A DNA stretch of 64,000 bases from Tenacibaculum aquimarinum (GTDB lineage Bacteria > Bacteroidota > Bacteroidia > Flavobacteriales > Flavobacteriaceae): NCBI RefSeq assembly GCF_022478115.1, contig NZ_JAKGSC010000009.1:1-64000 (forward strand), written 5' to 3'. Shown here in pieces: positions 18,677 through 26,489 of the stretch (position 1 is the first letter of the stretch; each line of letters opens with the position of its first letter). Both the position numbers and the translations under genes were made by a program. The notes beneath the pieces are model-generated. The model was not told the DNA's origin. It made no database searches and saw only the letters and a list, made by a program, of their open reading frames with translations.

Positions 18677-19183
18677 ATGGCAACAACTAATTTATCTTAT
18701 TACGATAAAGCAACAATCCCAAATGCGAAGTCTTTTCGATTTGGGATTGTTGTTTCAGAATGGAATCCTGAAATCACAAAAAACTTACACAAAGGTGCAA
18801 TTGAAGCTTTATTAGATTGTGGAGCAACAAAAGAAAACATAATTTCTTGGGACGTTCCTGGAAGTTTTGAACTTGTTTTTGGATGTAAAAAGATGATTGA
18901 ATCGCAACAAGTAGATGCTGTAATAGCTATTGGAAATGTAATTCAAGGAGAAACAAAACATTTCGATTTTGTTTGTGAAGGCGTTACACAAGGTATTGTA
19001 GATTTAAATATTAAATACGACGTTCCAGTAATTTTCTGTGTTTTAACTGATAACACAAAACAACAATCTTTAGATAGATCTGGAGGTAAATTAGGCAACA
19101 AAGGAATTGAATGTGCCGTTGCAGCCGTTAAAATGGCAGCAATTAAAAGTACAGGAACTGCTACTTCAGAAATTGGTTTTTAA
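18677..19183 (+). CDS. ribH: 6,7-dimethyl-8-ribityllumazine synthase
   Basis: RibH condenses 5-amino-6-ribitylaminouracil with dihydroxybutanone phosphate, the step before riboflavin synthase. The 168-residue product has the substrate-binding VVSEWNPEITK near 26-36, DVPGSFELVF near 62-71, AIGNVIQGETKHFDFV near 85-100 (with the catalytic histidine in TKHFD) and GVLTDNT-like VLTDNTKQQ. Length is normal. Its leader consists of the low-complexity repeat just upstream. Confidence 0.97.
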   Translation: MATTNLSYYDKATIPNAKSFRFGIVVSEWNPEITKNLHKGAIEALLDCGATKENIISWDVPGSFELVFGCKKMIESQQVDAVIAIGNVIQGETKHFDFVCEGVTQGIVDLNIKYDVPVIFCVLTDNTKQQSLDRSGGKLGNKGIECAVAAVKMAAIKSTGTATSEIGF

Positions 19184-19228
19184 GTAAAATTATCAGCTAC
19201 TTTTTATACTTCTTTTAGCATTATTTTT

Positions 19229-19259
19229 TTGATGCCCTACTTTTTATTCAGTAACTTTG
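19229..19259 (+). promoter_or_regulatory. Bacteroidota promoter TTG-N20-TAACTTTG
   Basis: A -33 TTG (19229-19231) and a -7 TAACTTTG (19252-19259) are 20 bases apart, an exact fit to the flavobacterial consensus. It would drive the small membrane protein gene at 19310 and mutL, with a leader of about 45 bases. Confidence 0.7.
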
Positions 19260-19309
19260 ATTTTGGTTTACTTTTTGATTAAAACTAATCGAACCAAAAA
19301 CCTAATACT

Positions 19310-19591
19310 ATGGCAATTTTTAAAAGAGATCCTAAAAAGTTTGATTACAAACCTCGTTACTATAAAGGTGATGGGAATCCGTTTGAAATAAAACAAAAGT
19401 TTGATGAATTCCGTACTACTACAGGAAAAAACAAAAGTTTAAAAGGAAAGTTTAGCAGTGCCTTAAACGAATTTAAGGATTCAGAAAACGGTGGAATCAA
19501 CAAAACCATACTTTATATTATAGCAATATTAGTATTGATTTTTTTATGGATCATCGATTTTGATATTTCTATATTTTTACCCCAAGATTAA
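19310..19591 (+). CDS. small single-pass membrane protein upstream of mutL
   Basis: The 93-residue protein has a basic, aromatic N-terminal half (DPKKFDYKPRYYKGDGNP) and one hydrophobic helix at about 65-86. Proteins like this are often labelled riboflavin synthase subunit beta in flavobacterial annotations, probably only because ribH lies next door; there is no lumazine or riboflavin synthase fold in it. It overlaps the mutL start by one base, so it is cotranscribed with mutL from the promoter at 19229. Function unknown. Confidence 0.8.
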   Translation: MAIFKRDPKKFDYKPRYYKGDGNPFEIKQKFDEFRTTTGKNKSLKGKFSSALNEFKDSENGGINKTILYIIAILVLIFLWIIDFDISIFLPQD

Positions 19592-21414
19592 TGTCAGATA
19601 TTATTCAACTTTTACCAGATCACGTTGCCAACCAAATTGCTGCTGGTGAGGTGGTTCAAAGACCTGCATCTGTAGTTAAAGAACTATTAGAAAATGCTAT
19701 TGATGCTGGTGCAACTTCTATTAAATTATTATTAAAAGATGCCGGTAAAACGTTAATTCAAGTTATTGATGACGGTAAAGGAATGTCTACAACAGATGCT
19801 CGTTTGTGTTTTGAACGTCATGCAACTTCTAAAATTAGAGATGCGCAAGATTTATTCAATCTAAACACCAAAGGATTTCGTGGAGAAGCTTTAGCCTCTA
19901 TTGCTGCAATTGCACATGTAGAACTGAAAACGAAACAAGAAAACGAAGAACTTGGAACATTAATAAAAATTGAAGGAAGTAAAGTTACTTCTCAAGAAGT
20001 TGTTTCTACTTCAAAAGGGACAAGTATTGCCGTTAAAAACTTGTTTTATAATATTCCTGCAAGAAGAAATTTCTTAAAATCGGATACTATTGAAACACGT
20101 CATATTATTGATGAATTTCAACGTGTTGCTTTAGCGCATCCTGCAATTTCATTTTTATTACATCATAATGATAACGAAGTGTATCATTTAAAATCGAGCA
20201 ATTTACGTAAGCGAATTGTAGCTATTTTTGGTGGTAAAATGAATGAGAAATTAGTTCCTATTGATGAACAAACAGATATTCTATCAATTAAAGGATTTGT
20301 TGCAAAACCAGCCTTCGCTAAGCGTAAACGTGGCGAACAATTCTTTTTTGTAAACGATCGTTTTATAAAAAGTGCTTATTTAAATCACGCTGTAGTTAAT
20401 GCATTTGATGGTTTATTAGAGTCGGGTTCGCATCCTTCTTATTTTTTATATTTAACAGTTCCTGCAAGTAGTATCGATATAAATATTCATCCTACAAAAA
20501 CAGAAATAAAGTTTGATAACGAAAAAGCGTTGTATGCTATTTTAAGAGCTACCGTAAAACATAGTTTAGGGCAATATAATGTTGCTCCTGTTTTAGATTT
20601 TAACAGAGACGCTAATCTAGATACACCTTACGATTATAGTAAAAAACAAACTGGTGCTACTCCAAAAATTTCGGTAGATCCAGATTTTAATCCATTTAAG
20701 GACAATGCTATTCAGAATGATAAACCAATTCAAAAGGATTATCAAGAATCGTATAAAAAACAAACAGATAATTGGGATGCTTTATACACAACTACACAAG
20801 TAGAGTCTAAAGTAAATCAAGAACAATTATTTGAAAGTGAACAAGAAACAACTCACAAAACGTTTCAAATTCAGAAGAAATATTTATTAAGTTCGATAAA
20901 ATCTGGTGTTGTTTTAATTCATCAATCATTAGCACATCAACGAGTATTATACGAAGATTTTTTAGCAAAAATTACGGTTGAAGAAGCAAGTAGCCAACAA
21001 TTATTATTTCCGGTTAGTATTTCTTTTGCTTCTTCGGATATAGAAATTATTTACGGCATAAAATCCGAATTGGAAAGTGCAGGTTTTATGTTTGCTGAAT
21101 TTACCAAAGAAAGTGTTGTAATTGGTGGAATACCAACTTCTATAACAGAAAGTAAAATAACGCAACTTTTAGAACAATTATTAGACGACATTAAACTAGA
21201 AGTTCCGGATGCAAGTTTTAGTCATTTTGATGTGTTAGCAAAATCATTTTCTAAATCATTAGCTATAAAAACGGGAACAAGTTTAAATTTTAAAGAGCAA
21301 GAAACGTTGGTAAACGACTTGTTTATGTGTAAAGAACCTAGCGTTTCTCCTTTTGGAAAACCTATTTTTAAAACACTAACATTAAACGAAATAGATTCAA
21401 TTTTTAATAGTTAA
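19591..21414 (+). CDS. mutL: DNA mismatch repair protein MutL, endonuclease motifs degenerate
   Basis: MutL couples MutS mismatch recognition to strand removal. The GHKL ATPase domain is intact: ENAIDAGA at 34-41, DDGKGM at 60-65 and GFRGEAL at 95-101. The C-terminal dimerisation domain covers about residues 415-607. At the place of the DQHA-x2-E-x4-E nuclease motif this protein reads HQSLAHQRVLYE (444-455), and the usual CPHGRP metal motif reads SPFGKP (586-591). Several metal ligands are therefore gone, and latent nicking activity is unlikely. The 607-residue length is normal. Confidence 0.96.
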   Translation: MSDIIQLLPDHVANQIAAGEVVQRPASVVKELLENAIDAGATSIKLLLKDAGKTLIQVIDDGKGMSTTDARLCFERHATSKIRDAQDLFNLNTKGFRGEALASIAAIAHVELKTKQENEELGTLIKIEGSKVTSQEVVSTSKGTSIAVKNLFYNIPARRNFLKSDTIETRHIIDEFQRVALAHPAISFLLHHNDNEVYHLKSSNLRKRIVAIFGGKMNEKLVPIDEQTDILSIKGFVAKPAFAKRKRGEQFFFVNDRFIKSAYLNHAVVNAFDGLLESGSHPSYFLYLTVPASSIDINIHPTKTEIKFDNEKALYAILRATVKHSLGQYNVAPVLDFNRDANLDTPYDYSKKQTGATPKISVDPDFNPFKDNAIQNDKPIQKDYQESYKKQTDNWDALYTTTQVESKVNQEQLFESEQETTHKTFQIQKKYLLSSIKSGVVLIHQSLAHQRVLYEDFLAKITVEEASSQQLLFPVSISFASSDIEIIYGIKSELESAGFMFAEFTKESVVIGGIPTSITESKITQLLEQLLDDIKLEVPDASFSHFDVLAKSFSKSLAIKTGTSLNFKEQETLVNDLFMCKEPSVSPFGKPIFKTLTLNEIDSIFNS

Positions 21415-21424
21415 AACTATTGTT

Positions 21425-22153
21425 ATGATGCAAAAATTAACTGATGCAATAAAGCATCTTATTATTATAAATGTTATTCTTTTTGTTGGTCCAATGTTAT
21501 TAAAAATGGACTTAACAAATATTTTTGCCTTACACTTTCCTAAAAATGAGCATTTTGGAGTTTGGCAATATATAACGCACATGTTTATGCATGGTAGCCC
21601 AATGCACTTAATTTTTAACATGTATGGTTTATGGGCATTTGGAACACCTTTAGAGCAAATGTGGGGAAAAAAGAAATTTTTATTCTTCTATTTCTCTGCA
21701 GGAATTGGTGCGGGGATAATTTATACGCTTGTAAACTATTATCAATTTAATGGAATTTATGAGCAATTAGTAGGCTTTGGTTTGTCTGCTTCTGATATTC
21801 AAAATATTTTATCAACAGGAAGTTATAATGAAAGCCTTATTAGTCTAACTAACGAGGAAATGACTGAGTTTTACAGTTTATATCATACACCAGCAGTTGG
21901 TGCTTCTGGAGCAATTTATGGAGTTTTAGTTGCCTTTGGTATTGCATTTCCTAATGCAAAATTGGCCTTAATATTTTTCCCAGTTCCAATTGCCGCAAAA
22001 TATTTTATTCCTTTAATGATTGTTGGAGATTTATTCTTTGGAGTAACTAAATATTCTATTGGTAATGTTGCTCACTTTGCTCATATTGGTGGTGCAATTA
22101 TTGGTTTTATTATTGCCTGGTATTGGAAAAAAGATCAATTTAAATTTAATTAA
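21425..22153 (+). CDS. rhomboid-family intramembrane serine protease (first of two)
   Basis: The 242-residue polytopic protein has the rhomboid catalytic dyad: S161 in GASGAIYG and H220 in HFAHIGG. The HG of MFMHGSPMHLIFNMY near 56-67 is the conserved oxyanion region. Rhomboids cut membrane proteins within or near a helix. It starts ten bases after mutL and overlaps the second rhomboid gene by one base. Substrates are unknown. Confidence 0.93.
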   Translation: MMQKLTDAIKHLIIINVILFVGPMLLKMDLTNIFALHFPKNEHFGVWQYITHMFMHGSPMHLIFNMYGLWAFGTPLEQMWGKKKFLFFYFSAGIGAGIIYTLVNYYQFNGIYEQLVGFGLSASDIQNILSTGSYNESLISLTNEEMTEFYSLYHTPAVGASGAIYGVLVAFGIAFPNAKLALIFFPVPIAAKYFIPLMIVGDLFFGVTKYSIGNVAHFAHIGGAIIGFIIAWYWKKDQFKFN

Positions 22154-23013
22154 TGAGTTTTATTGACAACATAAAATTACGCTTTAACACAGCGTCTATT
22201 GTAGAGAAATTAATCTACATAAACTTAGCTGTGTTTTTACTTGTTTTTCTATTTAATACAGGTGGATTTTTATTTCAATCTTCAAATAACCTTATCATAG
22301 AATGGTTTGCATTGCCTTCTAATTTCGATGAATTTCTATACAAACCTTGGACAATAATAACATACGGTTTCTTACATGCCAGTTTTCTTCATATTCTTAT
22401 GAATTTAATAGCATTGTATTACATCGGTAATTTGTTTATGCAATATTTTACACCTAAAAGTTTAATCAGTTTTTACACTTTAGGAACGTTGTTTGGAGGA
22501 ATTGTATTTATTATTAGTTATAATTATTTTCCTGGTTTAGTTAAAGATGCAGACAATAGCATTCTTATTGGAGCTTCTGCCGGAATTTCTGCTATATTTA
22601 TTGGTATTGCTGCTTACATGCCAAATTATCAACTTAAATTTCCTTTAATTGGTTTTGTAAAGTTATGGCACTTAGCATTAATTTGGGTTGCTTTAGATGT
22701 TTTACAAATTCCTACAGGAAACGCTGGAGGAAGATTGGCACATATTGGTGGCGCTTTGTTTGGTTTTTTATACGTAAATCAAGTAAGCAATAAAGAAATA
22801 GATATTTTTAAAGGGATTAAAAATCTCTTCACCAAAAAAGAAAAAACGTTAAAAACAGCTTATAAATCGGGCAATAAAAAGGTTAAAAAGCAAGTTATAA
22901 AACCTCATACTCAAGAAGAAATTGATAAAATTTTAGATAAAATTGGTAAATCTGGATATGATACTTTAACCAAATCAGAAAAAGAATTCCTATTTAAACA
23001 AGGAAAAAAATAA
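22153..23013 (+). CDS. rhomboid-family intramembrane serine protease (second of two)
   Basis: The 286-residue protein has the catalytic serine S142 in GASAGISA and histidine H197 in RLAHIGG, with GFLHASFLHILMNL near 72-85. A cytoplasmic lysine-rich tail of about 75 residues follows the membrane core, ending in a motif (DKIGKSGYDTLTKSEKEFL) that resembles the C-terminal tail common in Bacteroidota rhomboids. It is translationally coupled with the first rhomboid and with the exonuclease-like gene, which starts one base after its stop. Confidence 0.93.
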   Translation: MSFIDNIKLRFNTASIVEKLIYINLAVFLLVFLFNTGGFLFQSSNNLIIEWFALPSNFDEFLYKPWTIITYGFLHASFLHILMNLIALYYIGNLFMQYFTPKSLISFYTLGTLFGGIVFIISYNYFPGLVKDADNSILIGASAGISAIFIGIAAYMPNYQLKFPLIGFVKLWHLALIWVALDVLQIPTGNAGGRLAHIGGALFGFLYVNQVSNKEIDIFKGIKNLFTKKEKTLKTAYKSGNKKVKKQVIKPHTQEEIDKILDKIGKSGYDTLTKSEKEFLFKQGKK

Positions 23014-24030
23014 ATGAAAAAGTCCCCCATATTTAGCAAGTTACTCTATTTTATCAATGCTGTTTTTGCTACCGTGTTGTTATTATCTTACTTGTTGCCA
23101 TATATTTCTCCAAAATCTATTGCAACGTTTGCTATATTAAGTTTAGGTGTACCTTTTTTAATTGTTATCAATGTAATTTTCTTTGTCTATTGGCTCATTA
23201 AACTTAAAAAACATTTTATTTTATCGGGATTAATATTGGCTATTGGTTGGCTATTTGCATCTCCTTTTTATAAGTTTTCAGAAAGAAAAGTTTTACTGAA
23301 TGATGATGTTAAAGTAATGAGCTATAATGTGCATTTATTTAATTATTACAAATGGAATAAAGACGAACAAACGTCGCAAAAAATAGTTGACTTTATTACA
23401 GAAAAAAGCCCTGATATTTTAGCTATTCAAGAGTTTTACAAGCAAACAGATTTAAGCTTATCGTATCCTTATAAATACATTAAATTAAAATCTAAGAGAA
23501 ACAAATTTGGGTCTGCAATATTTTCTAAATATCCAATTATAAACTCTGGCTCTTTAAATTTTGAAAAAAGTGCCAATAATGCCATTTTTGTTGATGTTCT
23601 TAGAGATAAAGACACTTTAAGAATATACAATGTTCATTTACAATCTTTAAAAATAAATCCTAATAAAGAAAATTTTGGGGAAGAAAACTCAGAAAAATTG
23701 TTGTTGAGATTAAAAAACACATTTAGAGAACAAGCAAAACAAACCGAACAATTTCTTACACATGAACAACAATGGAAAGGAAAGAAAATTATTTGCGGAG
23801 ACTTTAACAACACTGCTTATTCTTGGGTATATAATCAAATAGTAAAAGACAAAAAAGATGCATTTGTAGAAGCTGGAAGCGGTTTTGGAAAAACCTACAA
23901 CTACCCTTTTCCTGCTCGTATCGATTTTATTTTAACAGATAAATCAACTCAAATTAATCAGAGTAAAACCTTTGCCGTAAAATACTCAGACCACTTCCCT
24001 ATTTTAGCACGTGTTAATTGGGAAAAATAA
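23014..24030 (+). CDS. endonuclease/exonuclease/phosphatase family membrane protein
   Basis: The first 85 or so residues hold three hydrophobic segments. The rest is an EEP fold: VMSYNVHLFN near 97-106, ILAIQEF with the metal-binding glutamate near 134-140, ICGDFNN near 261-267, and the terminal SDHFPI histidine. The family hydrolyses phosphodiesters in nucleic acids, lipids or signalling molecules, and the membrane anchor suggests a periplasmic or membrane substrate. It is the last gene of the mutL-rhomboid run. The substrate cannot be inferred. Confidence 0.88.
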   Translation: MKKSPIFSKLLYFINAVFATVLLLSYLLPYISPKSIATFAILSLGVPFLIVINVIFFVYWLIKLKKHFILSGLILAIGWLFASPFYKFSERKVLLNDDVKVMSYNVHLFNYYKWNKDEQTSQKIVDFITEKSPDILAIQEFYKQTDLSLSYPYKYIKLKSKRNKFGSAIFSKYPIINSGSLNFEKSANNAIFVDVLRDKDTLRIYNVHLQSLKINPNKENFGEENSEKLLLRLKNTFREQAKQTEQFLTHEQQWKGKKIICGDFNNTAYSWVYNQIVKDKKDAFVEAGSGFGKTYNYPFPARIDFILTDKSTQINQSKTFAVKYSDHFPILARVNWEK

Positions 24031-24036
24031 TATTTC

Positions 24037-25656
24037 CTAATTTTTAGAAACTCTTTTTAAGTTTAACAAATCAATCGGATTTATACCTAAGTTTTTCACA
24101 TTCTTCTGAGAAAAACGAATAACTTCATCATAATATAACGGAACAATTGGAGCTTCAGCAATTATAATTGAATCCATTTTTTGATAGAGTTTATAACGCT
24201 TGTTGTTATTTACTTCAGAAATAGATTGCTCGTATAATGTATCAAACAAATCGTTTTTAAAATGGGTGTAATTTGGTCCGTTTGGCGTAAAATTCTTACT
24301 GTAAAATAACGATACATAATTTTCTGCATCAGGATAATCTGCAATCCAACTTGCTCTAAAAATTGGTAATTTCCCGTTTGCTTTTCCTTGTCTTAAGGTT
24401 GAAGGCGGAATAACATCTACATTAGTCTTTAAACTAATATTTTGTAATTCTCGTTGAATAAATTCACATAAATCTAAATAATTACTATTGGTTGTAATGG
24501 TAATTTCTGGCTCAGTATTTCCTGTTTCATTTTTAAATTGAGCAACTAACTCTTTTGCTTTTTTAGGCTGATAAGAATATCCTTTTTGATTGTTAAATGA
24601 AGGCAATCCTTTTGGAATAAAACCATTTAGCGCAGGAGTTCCAATTCCGTTTCGTAAGAATTTAATCATTTTTTCTCTGTCAAATCCATAATTAATTGCT
24701 TGTCTAATTAATTTTGACTTTGTCGGATAATTTTCTTCACCTTCTAAATAGATTCCTAAGTACTCAGTATTTAAATACGCACCAGTTTCCATAAAAATTG
24801 AAGACGTATATTTCTCTTTTAAGGTTCCGTCTGTATTTAGAATATCATCTTTATAAGAAGCATCTAAGCTTTTCATAAAGTCCAAATTCCCTTGAATAAA
24901 TTGTAAAAATTCACTTTGCTTATCGGGTAAAAAAGTAACTGCAACAGCTTCTAAATAAGGTAATTGAATTCCGTTTTCATCTTTTTCAAAATAAATTTGA
25001 TTTTTACGCAAAACTAACTTGGTGTTTTCTACCCATAATTTAAACTGAAAAGGTCCAGTTCCAATTGGATTTGCTCTAAAAGTATTTCCGAAATACTCAA
25101 CAGCTTCTTTAGGAACAACAGAACAATATTTCATTGCTAATAAGCCTAAAAATGGTGGAAAAGGTTGCTTTAATTGAATTACAAAAGTGGAATCGTTTTC
25201 AGCTTTAAAATTAGCAACATTTTGTAAAACCCAACCTCCAGGAGAAGCTACCTTTTTATCTAATAATCTGTTAAATGAATACTCAAAATCTGTGGCATTT
25301 ACAGTTTTTATAGAATCTTTTCCAAATAATTTATGTTTATGAAATTTCACATCTTTGCGAAGTAAAAATGTATAGGTTTTTCCGTCCTCAGAAATCGACC
25401 AACTTTTAGCAATATCTGGTTTTACTTGTAAAGAATCATCTAGTTGAACCAAACCGTTATACAACTGATTTACCGCCCAAATATTACGTTGATCTTTAGC
25501 AAATGCAGGATCTAACGATGTAATATTAGAATGTTCGTTATATCTAAAAACCTGAGTATCTTTAAATTTATGCTCCTTTTTTACACAAGAAAAAAAAGCA
25601 AAACATGTTACTAAAAACTGAAAACTAAAAACTAAAAATTTATTTCTCAAACTCAT
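24037..25656 (-). CDS. peptide ABC transporter substrate-binding lipoprotein (family 5)
   Basis: The 539-residue protein fits the OppA/DppA family (SBP_bac_5): SLDPAFAKDQ near the start of the mature part, VKFHKH, and ATDFEYSFNRLL. The lipobox is FFSCVK. No permease or ATPase genes adjoin it, so it is an orphan binding protein here. The hydrophobic core of its signal peptide (FLVFSFQFLV) is encoded by a low-complexity repeat at 25609-25641. The start at 25656 overlaps the preceding monooxygenase gene by 17 bases. Confidence 0.9.
   Translation of the reverse strand: MSLRNKFLVFSFQFLVTCFAFFSCVKKEHKFKDTQVFRYNEHSNITSLDPAFAKDQRNIWAVNQLYNGLVQLDDSLQVKPDIAKSWSISEDGKTYTFLLRKDVKFHKHKLFGKDSIKTVNATDFEYSFNRLLDKKVASPGGWVLQNVANFKAENDSTFVIQLKQPFPPFLGLLAMKYCSVVPKEAVEYFGNTFRANPIGTGPFQFKLWVENTKLVLRKNQIYFEKDENGIQLPYLEAVAVTFLPDKQSEFLQFIQGNLDFMKSLDASYKDDILNTDGTLKEKYTSSIFMETGAYLNTEYLGIYLEGEENYPTKSKLIRQAINYGFDREKMIKFLRNGIGTPALNGFIPKGLPSFNNQKGYSYQPKKAKELVAQFKNETGNTEPEITITTNSNYLDLCEFIQRELQNISLKTNVDVIPPSTLRQGKANGKLPIFRASWIADYPDAENYVSLFYSKNFTPNGPNYTHFKNDLFDTLYEQSISEVNNNKRYKLYQKMDSIIIAEAPIVPLYYDEVIRFSQKNVKNLGINPIDLLNLKRVSKN
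25609..25641 (-). repeat. AGTTTTTAGTTTTCAG low-complexity repeat inside a signal peptide
   Basis: Read on the minus strand the sequence is a run of agttttt and agttttc units. Repeats of this type occur between flavobacterial genes. Here it covers the junction of two genes, supplying the stop of the monooxygenase gene and coding the hydrophobic core of the signal peptide of the binding protein. Confidence 0.65.
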
Positions 25657-25957
25657 AATCTCTTTCTACTTTGCAAATTCTCACTTTAAATTGTTTGTAC
25701 CAAGTGCTTCTACCCTTTTCTCTAGCTTCTGTATGATCTAATTGTAATTTCCATTTTTTAATAGCCTCTAAACTTTTCCAATAAGAAACTGTAATTCCTA
25801 CTTCACTTCTAGCAGATTCAATACCTAAATAACCTTCTTGTTTTTCGGCTAAATCTTCCATTTGTTCCGCAGTTAAATTGTAATCATTATCGCCTTTAGT
25901 GCGTAAACTAGTAAAAATTACCGCATAATATGGCGCTTGTGGCGTGTTTGCAATCAT
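25640..25957 (-). CDS. antibiotic biosynthesis monooxygenase-fold protein
   Basis: The 105-residue protein resembles the ABM/EthD ferredoxin-like fold family: YYAVIFTSLRT as the first strand, a central LAEKQEGYLGIESARSE, and VSYWKSLEAIKKWKLQLDHTEAREKG, the usual WxSxEAixxW signature. Family members include heme-degrading and quinol monooxygenases, but most are uncharacterised. It overlaps the GNAT gene upstream by four bases (ATGA). Confidence 0.88.
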   Translation of the reverse strand: MIANTPQAPYYAVIFTSLRTKGDNDYNLTAEQMEDLAEKQEGYLGIESARSEVGITVSYWKSLEAIKKWKLQLDHTEAREKGRSTWYKQFKVRICKVERDYEFEK

Positions 25958-26451
25958 AAGTATAATTCGTATTTTGTTTCTGGTAATTTAATATCTTCAG
26001 AAATAAATTTCTTTACAATTTTAAAATTAAAACGTTCTAAAATCTTTGCAGAAGCATGGTTTTCATCAACAACATAACCAATAATCTTTTTCATTCCAAG
26101 TGATTTACAATACGGAATTAAAGCTTCACAAATTTCGGTAGCAAAACCTTTTCCCCAGTAATCCTCAATAAAACGATATCCAATTTCATCATCTTCATCA
26201 TCTTTTACCAACGCCAAAGTTCCAATAAAATTACTATCAGACTTCTGTTCTATAGCATAAATCCAAAAATCATTTTTAGGAGTTTTATATTTTTTAATTA
26301 GATTATTAAGATCGTTTTCTGCTTCAACAAATGTTTTTACCTCACCAGTTGCGTATTGCAATACTTTCGGGTTACTTTCTAGTTGAAAAAAAGCATCTTT
26401 ATCAGAAATTGTTAATTTACGAACTAGCAACCTCTCTGTTTCAAAAATCAT
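25954..26451 (-). CDS. GNAT-family N-acetyltransferase (RimJ/RimL type)
   Basis: The 165-residue protein has the GNAT core: FETERLLVRKLTISD at the N terminus, EIGYRFIEDYWGKGFATEI (acetyl-CoA binding strand 4 and the Q/RxxGxG/A-type loop) and the SAKILERFNFK helix. This pattern is the ribosomal-protein-acetyltransferase-like subgroup. The acceptor is unknown. It is divergent from mtaB and coupled by ATGA overlap with the monooxygenase-fold gene. Confidence 0.92.
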   Translation of the reverse strand: MIFETERLLVRKLTISDKDAFFQLESNPKVLQYATGEVKTFVEAENDLNNLIKKYKTPKNDFWIYAIEQKSDSNFIGTLALVKDDEDDEIGYRFIEDYWGKGFATEICEALIPYCKSLGMKKIIGYVVDENHASAKILERFNFKIVKKFISEDIKLPETKYELYL

Positions 26452-26462
26452 CTTTAAAATTG

Positions 26463-26470
26463 TACTTTTG
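26463..26470 (+). promoter_or_regulatory. TAnnTTTG -7 box of mtaB
   Basis: The sequence TACTTTTG is an exact match to the -7 consensus and lies 19 bases before the ATG at 26490. This supports that start over an in-frame upstream one at 26331, which would overlap the GNAT gene. Confidence 0.6.
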
Positions 26471-26489
26471 TGTTTTCAAATGTACCCAA

